From: Episyrphus balteatus
Lineage: Eukaryota; Arthropoda; Insecta; Diptera; Syrphidae
Length of the DNA: 64,000 nucleotides
Direction of reading: 5' to 3'
NCBI RefSeq assembly: GCF_945859705.1
Contig: NC_079134.1
Span: forward strand, 71,383,323 to 71,447,322
Shown here: one piece after another, positions 20,843-32,467 of the stretch
How the letters are laid out: every line of letters starts with the position of its first letter
Position numbering within the stretch: the stretch's first letter is position 1
Made by a program: the position numbers and the translations under genes
The notes under the pieces: model-generated
What the model was told of the DNA's origin: nothing
Database searches by the model: none
Seen by the model: only the letters and a program-made list of their open reading frames with translations

Positions 20843-22318
20843 AGAAGCTCCAAACGACATTTTCTATGGAATTCATGTTTGGAAAATTGATAACAAGCTC
20901 AAAACTAAAATTAAACCATGTTTAAAAAGTGTGTTCTTAATAATGAAGGCACTTATTGTACAAAAAAGGGAAACATACAACATTTCCAAAGAACGTGGTT
21001 CCCCCTTTTGCATAATATTTTGTATCCCAATGTGTAGGGGAAAGGTGCGAACAGTGAGACAGTGCAAACAGTGAGACAATCCATTTTTCTCTTTCCTGAA
21101 AATAAGCACAGTAACGCTAGTTTGGGTCAAAACGTTTATTTCCGCGTCTGCGTCTTTCAATTTTGTCCCGACTAAATTAAAGCTGTCCATTTTCCTACAC
21201 CGTAAAATATCACACAAAATCAGGTGAAAGTAGTTTTTGGAGTGTTATAAAAAGAGTGTATAACACAAAAAAATCTGGTTAGTGGACAGAACTTTTTTAC
21301 CATATATGTATTATATTTATATGATATTTCATAAAAAAATATCATGTAATTAGAATTACTTCTCGTTTTCTGTAGTTTAATATTTTTCCGAAAAACGACA
21401 AAAAGTAAACAGTGAGACATTATTAAAAACAAACAGTGAGACATAGATTTTTTAAAAAGCAAACAGTGAGACATAAGATTTAAAAAAAAATCTATTATTT
21501 TAACATGACTTCAATATGATTTCGTAGTGTTTTTTCTTTCGTTTTTTTTTGGCTTTTTGTTACATTTTTTGAAAAAAATGAGTTAAAGTAACATACATTA
21601 ATTAATTATATACTTGTTAATTACCTAATTATTTGAAGGTTTCGTTAATTTTTTTTTCACCTAAGAATGTCTCACTAATCGCACCCTTTGCAAACAGTGA
21701 GACGTTTTGACTTTTTCTACATTTTAGTCCAATGTGATGTTCTCATTTATTCTTTAACTACAAGTTTTTTTGCAACATTAAGATAAAATATGTCTTAAAC
21801 TGACTTCAAAGTTTCCTTAAATTATCTTGAAAACATTCTAAGATATACCAATTTAAAAAAAGGGTGTCTCACTGTCCGCACATCTCCCCTACATTTTTAT
21901 TTTTTTTTAGTCAATCCGTATTTACGTAATAAGATAAGTTAATAAAACTAAAAAAATTTAAGCCACTTCGATAAAAACCTCAAAAATCCAGCAAAATAAA
22001 CCAAAAATATGTATTTTTTCGTATGTGAGTTCAATCTAGTCACCTTCTCTGCGCTCTACTCGCGAAACGGTTCATCTTACAGAAAAATGTGCTGGACATT
22101 ATGTTGTAGATAATTTCACGACTATCAATTTTTATATAACATCTGATGACCTCCGATCAATAGGTCGCGAGATATTTGCAAAAAACTTATCGTGACCTTT
22201 TGACCCCTATAACTCTTAACGCGGACACGATATCAATGTCGATTTTTTACATCTTCATAACAAAGCCGTCATTAAGCTGTATACCAAAATTCAGCCCAGT
22301 AGGAATTTTTCCGCAGAT
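20843..22318 (-). mobile_element. Right arm of the long-inverted-repeat DNA element
   Basis: Reverse complement of 5152-5720, ending CCGCAGAT at 22318. It starts at the AGAAGCT duplicated by LINE-A insertion. Its inner part, GGAATTCATG near 20868, resembles the GGAATTCAAAC of the MITE at 1698-2632. It is interrupted by a TA-flanked element at 21037-21889. Confidence 0.75.
21037..21889. mobile_element. TA-flanked 853-bp inverted-repeat element with CAGTGAGAC repeats
   Basis: Ends GGGGAAAGGTGCGAACAGTG and, in reverse complement, GGGGAGATGTGCGGACAGTG, flanked by TA (21035-21036, 21890-21891). The undisturbed sequence is visible in the opposite arm at about 5547-5575 (CCCAATGTG joined to CATTTTTAT through two bases), so insertion is demonstrated internally. 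AACAGTGAGACA recurs in subterminal and internal positions (21050, 21070, 21409, 21432, 21462, 21693). No transposase; the open frames across the repeats are not genes. Confidence 0.85.
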
Positions 22319-22470
22319 TGGGCTTAAAAATGACTAAAATTACTGGGCTATACCTATAACTTTTTTAATTCTCATTTTAATAAACTTTGGAGACAATTTG
22401 GCACTGATTTTCTTCGACGCATCACTTAAAAGGAAAATTTCTCCTATACAATGTTTCACCAACAGAACAT

Positions 22471-23220
22471 TTAACTGCGGGTATTATACACATTCTCGTA
22501 CTTGGTGTGTGCATTTGCTAAAGACTCCTTTATATAGGAATTCAATATATTCATTTGCGAGGCTTTTGACAAAACTTTAATTTCCGAGTTGTTAAGACCG
22601 TTAAGGTCCCTTAATAATTTGTAATCGGAACCATGTTCCACCATAGTTTGACCATACAGAGCCTCGTATGGTGATACCCCAGTCGCAGAATGGACTGTCG
22701 TGCACAGCGCGCTTGAGATCGAGGGGAGATTTAAGTCCCAATTCCTCTGATCTTCGTCGATATACGATCGTATTGCCACTAAAATCGATCAATTCACCCT
22801 CTCACTCGCATTAGCTTGAGGGGAATATGCAGCAGTCTTGACATGGTTTATACCATACGAAGACATCAGCTTGTCAAACTCCCTACTCGTAAACCCTTGT
22901 CGGAAAGTATTGTCTCTGGCACTCCAAATAAACATACGATATTTCAATTAAAAATTTCTTAACCGTCTCCGTCGTCGCTTTCCTGAGTGGCTTGATCATC
23001 ACAAACTTCGTGAGTTGGTCTAACGCAATGACTACCTATGTGTATATTTCCGTTTTTAGAGCGCGGGTAAGGATCAAGAAAATCGATATAGATCATCTGA
23101 AACAGTCTCTCCGCCGTAAAGGCTTTCCCCATTGGTGGTCGAAGGGTACTATTAGGTGCCTTACACGTCTTACAGATAACGCAATTCGCGATGAATGCTT
23201 TTACCTGAGTTGCCATGCCG
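22471..23220 (-). pseudogene. gypsy-A integrase, middle and C-terminal part
   Basis: The N-terminal zinc segment ends with CVICKTCK just after the Transib-like insertion (about 23190). It is followed by FQMIYIDFLDPYPRS, which carries the first catalytic D. After further damage comes the typical integrase tail: NWDLNLPSISSALCTTVHSA followed by TGVSPYEALYG (about 22735-22640). Frame shifts and a lost middle make it a pseudogene. Confidence 0.75.
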
Positions 23221-24243
23221 CACAGTGGTGCCATTGGTCGTTTTTGGCGTCAAAATTCATTTGCACGGCCATTTCTGGGCGAAAAGTTATGAAATTTGGT
23301 ACACTGAATGATAATAGTATGGAGAATAAGAAAAAGCTGCCAACTTTTTTTTATTCAAAATGGCGACTCCAAAATGGAGGAAAGAATGGGAGTAAAAATA
23401 GAATTTTCATTTTCAAAACAGTATATAAGGTAGAAATTGGGCTAAATACATAACAAAAAGGTGTCAGATCTTAGATTTAGGATTCATAGATTCATATTCT
23501 TTAAAAAAAAAATTAAAAATTTTAAAAACAAAGTCCAAAAAATGCCAAATTAGTAAAACACATTTTAAGACCCCTTATTACGTAATTTCATGGATTGTTT
23601 TTTTAAATTAGCACAATTTTGAGATCTCTTTTATTTAGGTTTCATAAGAAAATTGAAAATATTGCGGTTATATGGTTGCCAACTATGTTAAATATTAGAA
23701 AACATGATATAATGAAAAGTTTCAATGTTCAATAAAACTGAGAATTTATTTTTTCTGTGAACAAAAATATACTTTTCTTCTAGATTTTAATGTTTTAAAT
23801 TCAAACCTGGAGTCGAAAAAAATCTACGACATCACGTTTTTGAGATATGAGTAGTTCAATATAAAAAACAATCCCTGAAATAGCGTAATAAGGGGTCTTA
23901 AAGCGTGTTTTACTAGTTTGGCATTTTTTGGACTTTGTTTTTAAAATTTTTGATTTTTTTTTTAAGAATATAAATCTATGAATCCTAAATCTGAGATCTG
24001 ACACCTTTTTGTTATGAACTTAGCCCAATTTCTAGCTTATATACTGTTTTGAAAATGAAAATTCTATTTTTACGCCCATTCTTTCCGCCATTTTGGAGTC
24101 GCCATTTTGAATAAAAAAAGTTGGCAGCTTTTCCTTATTTCCCATACTATTATCATTCAGTGTACCAAATTTCATAACTTTTCGTCCAGAAATGGCCGTG
24201 CAAATGAATATTGACGCCAAAAACGACCAATGGCACCACTGTG
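23221..24243. mobile_element. Transib-like non-autonomous element with RSS-heptamer ends
   Basis: A 1023-bp element with ~240-bp terminal inverted repeats starting CACAGTGGTGCCATTGGTCG, flanked by the 5-bp direct repeat TGCCG (23216-23220, 24244-24248). It splits the gypsy-A integrase exactly, and joining the flanks across one TGCCG restores a collinear frame. CAC-initial termini and 5-bp GC-rich duplications are the signature of the Transib superfamily. The first seven bases equal the V(D)J recombination-signal heptamer CACAGTG. No transposase is present. Confidence 0.7.
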
Positions 24244-24248
24244 TGCCG

Positions 24249-25330
24249 GGCCAAAATAATCTAGTGCGTAGTCGGTACAATGTTTTCGATATACCGCCAT
24301 GCGATGCCCGTGGTGTTTGATGAGCTAAGGTCAACAAGCGGTGGGTTAATGCTTCTGGAACCCAAAGCTTCCAAACAAGGTCATCCTCTAAGGGATTACC
24401 TGTGCAATGTTTGACCTTCTTATAAACGAAACAGTTCGATACTCGAAGATCTGGTAGCTGATCTTTTTGATTTATGACAGTATCGACGATCTTGGAGTAT
24501 TCCTCAGATTTAAAACTGAGATCTTCCAGATCTATGTGCAGTACGTCAGAGGTTTCGTCCACAATCAAAACATCGGGATTCAAAGCATCAACTTCATAAA
24601 CCCTAGATAACGCACTATATTTTGTGAACCTATCCGATATTCGATTGTGAAGACGAATCCTTGAAGCTTCAAGCTCCATCTCGCTAACCGACCGCTCAAA
24701 TCCTTTTGATTCATCAACCACTTTAAACTTGCATGGTCGGTGATTATCTTGAACTGTTGCCCTTCTACATATGGCCTGAACTTTTTAACACCCACAACTG
24801 CAGCTAAGCATTCACGCTCCTTAACACTGTAGTTACGCTGTGCCTTATTTAGTTTTTGGGAGTGGTAAAATTTGGGACGTTCATTCCCTTCATCGTCTAA
24901 TTGACACAAAACACAACCGATGCCTGTTTAAATGCGTCACAGAAAATGGTAAATTCTTTGTCGTATTTGGGATTGATCAGGACTGGCGCAGATGTCAAAG
25001 TCTCTTTTAATTTTTGAAATGCTAATCTAGCTTCTTCTCTTCTCCAAAGTCAAATTTTTTGCCTTTCTTGCAGCAATCGGTAAGAGGACTGGCTAAAGTC
25101 GAAAAGTCTTTGACAAATCTCCTGTACCAACCTGCCATTCCCAAGAATCTCCTAACTTGCCTTTGTGTTGTAGGTACCGGAAAATTTTGTATCGCTGACA
25201 CTTTATCTTGGTTTGTCTTAAAACAACCAACCCCCACTACATAACCTAGAAACTTCAACTCTTTAAAACAGAATTTAGATTTCTGCACATTTATTGTAAG
25301 TCCCGCCTGTCTAAGTCTATCCGCAAGGAT
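24249..25330 (-). pseudogene. gypsy-A reverse transcriptase end, RNase H and integrase start
   Basis: Minus strand from 25330: ILADRLRQAGLTINVQKSKF and FLGYVVG (RT end and connection), FLGMAGWYRRFV (about 25150). RNase H has QRNYSVKERECLAAV and the conserved ITDHASLKWL (about 24830-24740). The integrase start has ASHGGISKTLYRLRTRLFWPG, ending at the Transib-like insertion. Frameshifts occur near 25020 and 24600. Confidence 0.8.
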
Positions 25331-25359
25331 AGACCCAAACGAGTTGTAACAATATTCCT

Positions 25360-26812
25360 GTGCAGCATGACACAGTTTTAGATCTTCTTTCATCGCTAAA
25401 AGATGATTATTCATCTGGTCCAGATGCCATTCCCCCAATTCTTTTAAAAAAGTGTAGGAACACAATAGTTCAGCCCCTTCTCTTTTTGTTCGAGCTGTCC
25501 CTCAAATCAGGGAAATTTCCGTGTCTATGGAAGAAATCATTTCTTACACCAATTTTTAAAAAAGGTGATAAGACATTAATTACCAACTATAGACCTATTT
25601 CCAAACTATCTTGCATTCCGAAGGTCTTTGAACAAGTTGTTTGTGAGAGTATCGCTTTTTTCAGTAAAAATCTTATATGTGAGCAGCAGCACGGGTTTGT
25701 AAGAAAAAGATCAACTGTAACAAACCTGCTCACCTTTCTTCATAAATGTTCAAATGCATTAGAGCAGGGAAGGGAAGTAGACTGCGTATACACAGACTTT
25801 TCAAAGGCATTTGATCAGCTTAGTCATAAAGTCATCAATTTTAAACTTAAAGCTTTTGGGTTTCCGCCATTTTTCATAGCGTGGGTAGAATCATACCTTA
25901 TTAATAGGTCCTATCAGGTAAAATTTAGAAACTGTCTTTCAGATTCTTTCATTGCTCACTCAGGTGTTCCTAAAGGAAGCCACCTGGGCCCTTTTTTATT
26001 CATTCTCGCTATAAATGATGTAACATCATGCATGCGTTCGAGTGAAATTTTAATATTTGCTGACGACATGAAGATATTCAAAATAATTAAATCTAACGAT
26101 GATCACGTTCTTTTACAGAACGATATTAATAGTTTTAGTGTTTGGTGTGAAAAAAATGGTCTAACACTTAACCCAGTTAAATGCCAGACAATTACTTTTT
26201 CTAGGAAACGATTTCCGAGTGTTTTTGATTATTGCATTTTGCAACAGCAACTTGGTCGAGTTGACCGTTTCAAGGACTTGGGTGTTCACTTTAGCTCAAA
26301 TTTAGAATTCACTGAACACATCAATTACATTATAAATAAAGCTAACTCTACGCTCGGTTTTATTATACGTTGGGCAAAGGAATTTAATGACCCCTATGTT
26401 ACACTTTCCTTATATAATTGTTACGTTCGACCCCATCTTGAATATGCTTCGCAAGTTTGGACTCCATTTTATGAAATTCACAAAAGCCGTATTGAATCAA
26501 TTCAACATAATTTCATAAGATTTGCTCTAAAGGGACTTCCTTGGTCTGATCCTTATAACCTGCCTCCATATGAACAAAGGAATCCAACTTCTTCAGATTC
26601 AAACTCTATATCAAAGACGAGTTAATAATGACCTAATATTTCTCCATCAACTTCTTAATGGATACATTGATGCTCCAATCTTGTTATCGGGATTAATTAT
26701 CGCGGAGGGTCTCACCACCTTCGAAGATTTGAACTTTTACACGTTGACTTTCATAGAACAAACTATGGCATACATGAACCTCTTAATCGTACCTATGTGT
26801 AAACTTTTTAAC
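25360..26812 (+). pseudogene. LINE-B reverse transcriptase
   Basis: RT with YRPISKLSCIPKVFEQVV, DFSKAFDQLSHKVI, the template-binding GVPKGSHLGP and the catalytic FADD (about 26056), then the thumb (VWCEKNGLTLNPVKC) and the C-terminal HLEYASQVW region. The frame holds for 421 codons to 26625, shifts near 26580, continues as YQRRVNNDLIFLHQL, and shifts again near 26710. The second position of the YADD box is F-A-D-D, still compatible with activity, but the N-terminus with endonuclease is absent. Confidence 0.85.
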
Positions 26813-26816
26813 TTAA

Positions 26817-29342
26817 GACTGGGTTCCCTTTTTCAGCAAAGTCAAATCTCATGTAAAAGCATTTGTGTGTATTATTGAATGTGTTTCGCTCTCTCGCCAT
26901 CGAATTCTCTGGTTTTTTACTCTCAGGATGTTGGTTATGGTTTTCATTCATTGTCTCTTTGTGAGATCGCCATCGCACTCACGCGTGCGGGGTGACATGC
27001 AAATGGATGTAGGTATAGGTATACTACATAGATCTTTATATGGATATGGTGTTTGTGGACGAAAACTGGTTTGAAATTCAATATTTTCATGAAAGATTTC
27101 TGGAGTGTATACCTATTTATTTTTGAAATGAAAAAGAAACTTGTTTCCATGTTGCTGTTGTGGATGGCATTTGAGTTTTTTGTGTATCAGAGAAATTTTT
27201 TGCATTATAATAATAATTATAGTTGTTCAGCGGAGAAGCAGGTAGAGGATGTGTTATATGGGTGCATTGATATAATATACTTGACAGTATCCTTTGTGTA
27301 GTTTGTATAAAAATATGAGTAGATGCGCAGAAGGATTGATTTTCAGGTTCTTGCTCACTTTTGAGTTGTTCTTCGTTGAGAAATTTTTTGTCTCGCACTC
27401 GCGCGTGCCGGCTGACATGGAAATGTATTTACTTACAATATATAGAATGTTTAGGTTCTTATGTGTATGTTGTTTGAGGATGGACTCGATATCAATCCAA
27501 TTTACTTTCAAAACCTTTTTAATAAAGATTTTTTTTTAAAGTCACCAATGTAATGAACTCAGTTCGTAACTGAATCGATTTTGTTTTTTATTTACTTATA
27601 CCTACCTACATTATTAGGAAACAAAAATAAGGCAGCATTAATAACTTATAAGTTACTTTTTTTTAAACCTTGAAATTAATTTTTCAATTATGTAATCAAA
27701 GTTTAGGGAAGTTTTCAAAAATAATTTTCAAGCTCAACACTTTGAAAAACAATGATCTATTTTTTCAAACTGATACCTACCTATTTTATTTATAAATTCA
27801 GATAGGCATTAGCTACTTTTTTGCTCCTGTAGACAATGAAAAACAAAAGGACATATTTATATTATATAACCCCGCACGCACGCGCGAGTGTAGTATAATA
27901 AACAATACAACCCAGAAATCAACGTAAATATGGAAATCAATCATTGTGCACAAGCACATGTCAAATGTCAATACACATTTTTACACACAAACAAATGCAC
28001 ATATCTAATCCTTTACCTATATCCCCGCACGAGCGATGTGAATATTACACAATGCAAAGAATTTCGCTGACACCAAAAAAAAAACCCAAAAGTGTCAACT
28101 CGCAACCGCGGGTGCGATATTATAAACACGAAATGAATTGTTAGAAAAAACCCAAGAGTCAACAAGAACAAAACAACCCTTTTTGAAAACAAAAGATAAT
28201 GATCTTGCAAAAAATATCTACTATCTACCTACTCTCTGCATCATCTTCATAATTTCATGAATGATTTCTGCCTGCCTGAGTGAGGAAATAGGAAACAAAC
28301 AAAAAAAAGTATTATGTAAACACAAAAAACAAAAACAAAATATAACGAGAAAATGAGAGCGCAAGAGCAAGTTTTTTTTCAATAAATAGAAAAGAACAGA
28401 AAAAAAGAATTCATCAGCGCCAGCTTATGCGTGGCATTCTTTTGAACTAAATTTTCATGTGTGCGTGATCAATGGAATTTTCAAAGTAAAAAAAAGCTAA
28501 AATAGACACTTTTTCAACAATTTATATTAAAAATACTGTGAGCAAAAATATATATTTTTTTTTTGAAACTGATTTGAAATATAATGAAAAAAAATAATAA
28601 AAATAAATTGTGGATGCTTTGACTGCCCCTTCCTCAAAAACAGAATGCAAATATTGGTTTATTAAAATCAAATTTTTAGTGTGTAAATAAAAAAAAATTT
28701 TTTTTTTGGCAAACGGGTTGCATGAACAACTTAATTAACTTCTCATTAAAAAATACAAAAACATTTTAAAAAATAATCACGCTTTGCCCCACGACTAAAA
28801 TGCTAAAAAAGTGCATTTTTAAACCTTTCCTTCAAATTAACCGTTCAAACTAACTTCAAATTAAATTTTAGAAATTTTATTGGATTCTCCTAATTTCCCT
28901 TTATTGTTTTCTTTTTGTTTCATCTAAAAACACTAATAAACGGTAAAGTTATTCTAAGAAGAGTGAGTAAAAAAACATGAAATTACAACAAATTAACGAA
29001 GCTTTTTTTCTAATAAAAAAAAAAAAAAAAAAAAATCTGTTTCGCGTACTGCATGAAAACACATTTGATCATTATAAAACAAAAAAAAAATAAATAAAAA
29101 GTTTATAAACAACGGTGCCCCAACCAAAATTCTGATTCAATCTAAATTTGCAGGAAAAAAATCATTTTCGACCCTTATAAAAATCGCACAAGAAATGTTT
29201 CTAAAATTTAAATGATGCAAAAATATTCGTACGTTTATTACCTTTTCAAAAAAGTAAGTTTCATAAGATTATCTTATAAACTGCAAAAGTAATACAACAA
29301 TTAGTCAACCATCTTCCATTAAAATGCTATGGAAACCCCCCC
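26817..29342. mobile_element. TTAA-flanked 2.5-kb insertion in LINE-B (piggyBac-type target)
   Basis: TTAA occurs at both junctions (26813-26816, 29343-29346). Removing the insert with one TTAA restores the LINE 3' sequence as seen in LINE-C (CTTAAACACATC). TTAA duplication is diagnostic for piggyBac-like transposition. The ends (GACTGGGTTCCC and, reversed, GGGGGGGTTTCC) are only loosely similar, so termini are decayed or the superfamily differs. Inside, diverged ~215-bp repeats share GAAATTTTTTG and CGCGCGTGC words: direct copies near 26970, 27190 and 27380, inverted copies near 27880 and 28050. No transposase found; 28200-29340 is AT-rich without features. Confidence 0.6.
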
Positions 29343-29608
29343 TTAAACACATCTTATATCGACTTTAATTTGAGTAAGGTGGGATTGAAAACAAGTTTTC
29401 GGACCAGTGCACCACTATCGTAATTGTTTTTCAATGTCTGTATTAATTTTATAATGTAATATATGTTAATTGTTAGTTTTGTATCGTAGTATATATTTTT
29501 GTGCATGTGTTATTTACTAACCACTAACACATGCACTTATGATGAGCCTCTGATTGTTGATTGCAGCTTGCTCACTACATCAGAAATTTCTGAAGTGTAA
29601 AAAAAAAA
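29343..29608 (+). repeat. LINE-B 3' end and poly(A)
   Basis: Homologous to 52001-52260 (minus). It includes AACACATGCAC-type words and ends GAAGTGT followed by adenines, directly before AAGGAT. Confidence 0.8.
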
Positions 29609-29614
29609 AAGGAT

Positions 29615-30262
29615 GCCTAAAAGCTTGAAATGCTCATCAAAATCACTAGAAACTACTATCAGATCATCGACATAAGGAAAAATTTGATCTCCCAGTTCAT
29701 ACGGTACCACTTTGTCTATGACTTCACACATTGTTTGACAAGCGTTTTTGAGACCAAATGGCATGACTGTAAACTGCATTAAGAGTCTGCCTGGCACCGT
29801 AAACGCTGTCTTTTCTCTAGACGATTTCTCCAGAGGGATTTGCCAGAACGCGTCCTTCAAATCTATACTTGAGATATAGCTAGTATTTGGAAGACGTGCG
29901 AGCAAACCCTCTATATGAGTCATTGGATACGCATTACCTTTTGTCTTTGCATTCACTTTCCTATAATCGAGGCATAGTCTATTCTTTCCTGGTTTTTGAA
30001 CTAGGACTACTGGAGAGCTCCATGCGCTAGAGCTTTTTTCTATCACTCCAAGCTCCAGAATCCGATCCAATTCCTCATACATCAGCTTTTGCACTGCCGG
30101 AGAAATCGGATAGTGACGTTGTTTGATGGGTTCGGCATCCCCCGTGTCAATGGTATGTTCTAAAAGCGAAGTTTTTCCAAGGCCTAATACAGCCGAGGAA
30201 GGAAACTTGCAGATACTTTTCCTTAATGCCACCGATTGATCATCCGTCAAAATATGTGCGTT
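29615..30262 (-). pseudogene. gypsy-A reverse transcriptase, N-terminal part
   Basis: Starts ILTDDQSVALRKSICKFPS and has the motifs HYPISPAVQKLMYEELDRIL, WSSPVVLVQK, LCLDYRKVNAKT, DLKDAFWQIPL, MPFGLKNA and the catalytic YVDD (about 29672). It is cut after DFDEHFKLL by LINE-B. The open frame beyond that point is LINE poly(A) and 3' sequence read in reverse. Confidence 0.88.
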
Positions 30263-30545
30263 TCTTTAAAAATTAATATTTCAAAAAAATCCCACGTACT
30301 TCACTAGAGAATAGAATTTTTAAGCTCCGCACAAAATTTCAGCCCAATCGGTTAAAAACTGTAGGAGTTAGTTGGTCGCCCGATGGGAGCACAGAATTTT
30401 ACTATCATCCTGAACTACACCGCCATTTAAAAAATTTCACATCATTAAAAAATTTAACATTAGCCTATTCTGTTACCTATTAATATACTTAATTAAACAA
30501 AACCAACACCAAAAGAAAATAATATTTCTTCTTTGTTTTATATGG
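30263..30545. other. Unassigned segment between gypsy-A protease and RT
   Basis: About 280 bp that does not read as gypsy protein on the minus strand. It may be a small insertion or decayed linker. No inverted repeats or target duplication seen. Confidence 0.35.
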
Positions 30546-32191
30546 TGATGAAAATGACGCTCGATTTCGTGGTTTACAAGGTGTTATTACCCCTTAAATT
30601 CTCGCCAAAAGCTTATACCTTAGTAAAGCTGTTGCTGCAGCGAAGGTACTATATACAAATGTATTTCTTTAGTTACTCCCTTGTATGTAACTTTAGCCAA
30701 GATTTTGCCTATAATAGCTTGTTTCATTCCGTCTGCGGTTTTAATATTTTCCCTAACTTTGTAATAGTTTTGCAGTCGCTCGTGCAAAGTTTTGCGAGGT
30801 TCTATTGGTTTTTGTGGTTCTGTATTTATTGGTTTTATATCCGGTTTTAAGATCGTAACCGGTTTTTCAGATTTTGTTAATATGGATGTTTTTTCTTGTG
30901 GGTTTGAAGATTGTATTTGAGTATTATTTGTATCTATTGTTTGTCCTGGATTATTTTCTGAAAGCAGTTTCCCCTGGTCATGGGACTGCTCTTGAGATCG
31001 TTTCCCGAACAACGCGGGCGGTGAGACTCGGTAGTATTATCCTGTCCACAATTGTAGCAAAACAGATGTTGTTGAGGCACGGGGCACTCAAGACGAGTAT
31101 GTCCTATTCCTCTACAATTGAAACAAACAAGTTTTCGGACATCCTTGTAAAATGCTTCAACCGTTGGATCATTTACTTCGAGATTATCGTGATATTCAAC
31201 ATCTAACTCAGCCACGTTCCTACGAGTTTGTAGAGGTTGTTGAAATTGAATTTGTGGCCTCTGCGAATTTACGTCATTACTATTCTGGTGTTTCTCAATG
31301 TTTCTGCAGACGTAGACCATCTCCGCCAAACTATGGGTAGAGAACGTAATTAAGAGTTCACTCATTCGCTTCTTCACATTCAGTTTCAACATATCCACTA
31401 GCTCGTGACCTTGTTTAGGAATTCGCAAACGGCTGTTTAATTGCAAAATAGCTGAATAGAAGTCGTCAAAGGACTCCGTGGGCTGTTGACGTCTGTCAAA
31501 AAGTTTCCTACATAGTTCAGAGTCGGTCTCCAAACATCGAAACTGTTCAATTAACTCTGATTTTAGAGTATTCCAGACAGCATGTTCATTGGATCTTATA
31601 TAAACCCAAAACCAACGTTCGGCGTATTGCTGGCGTAAATTTGCACCACGATTTTCGGTGTTTACAGGAGGTGGATTCACAGGAGGTGGATTGTAGCGTT
31701 GTGGAGTGGCCGTCGGTGTCAATGCTACTAGAGTTTGGCGTACTATGCTTTGCACCTGCTCTGTAGATAAACTCTACTGTGCTCAGCTTCTGCCCTCAAA
31801 AACTCTAGGTCCTGTGCTCGGTTTAAACCAATTGTAGCAGTAACGACTTCTTCGATGTAATCACCCAACAGCTCATCCTCCTCAGACTCTGTGGTGTTGT
31901 ACTCTGGAGCATTCGTAGTGTTTGTAGCTGCAGGATCACCCTGATTTGGAACTGTATTTCCATTTGCTCCGTTTTGAGCCATTTGAGCCAACAGCGAAGC
32001 AGCCCCTTCCTGTCCCGTAGCACTATGTTCCTGCGTTTCCTTAAGTGGATTGTTACTGTCTGTGGTTGCTTTTGTGTTTGGTTTGATTCGTCGATACTTT
32101 CAGTCAGTGCATTAGAATTACTCCGTAAACAACGACGCTTTCTGAATTCCACAAAGGACAATCTATTACTACTCATTTTGTTTATTGACAA
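30546..32191 (-). pseudogene. gypsy-A gag and protease remnant
   Basis: From the ATG at 32191: N-terminal region with a frameshift (about 32060-31990), an acidic segment TTESEEDELLGDYIEE, a capsid-like part (FDDFYSAILQLNSRLRIPKQG, about 31470-31410), then two zinc knuckles CFNCRGIGHTRLEC and CYNCGQDNTTESHRPRC (about 31110-31020). After another shift comes a basic linker and a protease end (LYIVPSLQQQLY, stop, GISFWREF) near 30620-30570. The active-site part of the protease is not recognisable. Confidence 0.75.
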
Positions 32192-32200
32192 GAAATCTTT

Positions 32201-32467
32201 GGGGTAACAAAATCGGCTAACCTTCTTATAAAATTTTAGCGAATTCTAGAATGTAGTTATATATTACTACACGCTTCTAAACTCGGACAGTTGAAACTAT
32301 AAAATTAAGTTGTTTTTTTTTGTAGTCGAATTTCAAAAAAAATTCAGTTACGTCACTTAGAAAAAAATTATAATATAAAAAAAAACATTCAACTTAATAT
32401 AGTGGAAATGAAAATAAACATTCCAAAAAGTAAAAAAAAAAACAGAATACTAAATTAGAAAATATCA
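32201..32467. other. AT-rich stretch, no recognisable feature
   Basis: It lies upstream of gypsy-A gag, where an LTR or leader would be expected, but no second copy of this sequence exists near 22300-22470, so an LTR cannot be supported. Confidence 0.4.

Larger units (their letters stand above)
25331..29608 (+). mobile_element. LINE-B, 5'-truncated CR1-like non-LTR retrotransposon
   Basis: Begins in the middle of ORF2 and ends with a poly(A) of about 12. The target duplication AAGGAT is seen at 25325-25330 and 29609-29614, and its removal restores the gypsy-A frame (KLLGILADRLR). Its 3' portion is interrupted at a TTAA by another insertion (26817-29342). The 3' end 29343-29608 matches LINE-C at 52001-52260 in reverse complement, so both are copies of one family. 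Its RT resembles that of LINE-D (YRPISKLS, GSHLGP). Confidence 0.8.
22440..32200 (-). mobile_element. Ty3/gypsy-A retroelement, decayed and interrupted
   Basis: On the minus strand, in order: gag with zinc knuckles (32191-30990), protease end (about 30990-30550), reverse transcriptase (30262-29615 and 25330-24950), RNase H (24909-24580) and integrase (24720-24249 and 23220-22471). The protein reads through if LINE-B (25331-29608) and the Transib-like element (23221-24243) are removed. No LTR pair, primer-binding site or polypurine tract was recognised, so the ends are approximate. Many frameshifts make it inactive. Confidence 0.8.

Noticed and set aside
27053..28210. Several 65-100-codon frames on both strands
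   Set aside because: They lie in repeated, diverged non-coding sequence of the TTAA-flanked insert and are not maintained between repeat copies.
22300..32467. LTR pair for gypsy-A
   Set aside because: I compared the two ends and found no shared direct repeat, primer-binding site or polypurine tract.
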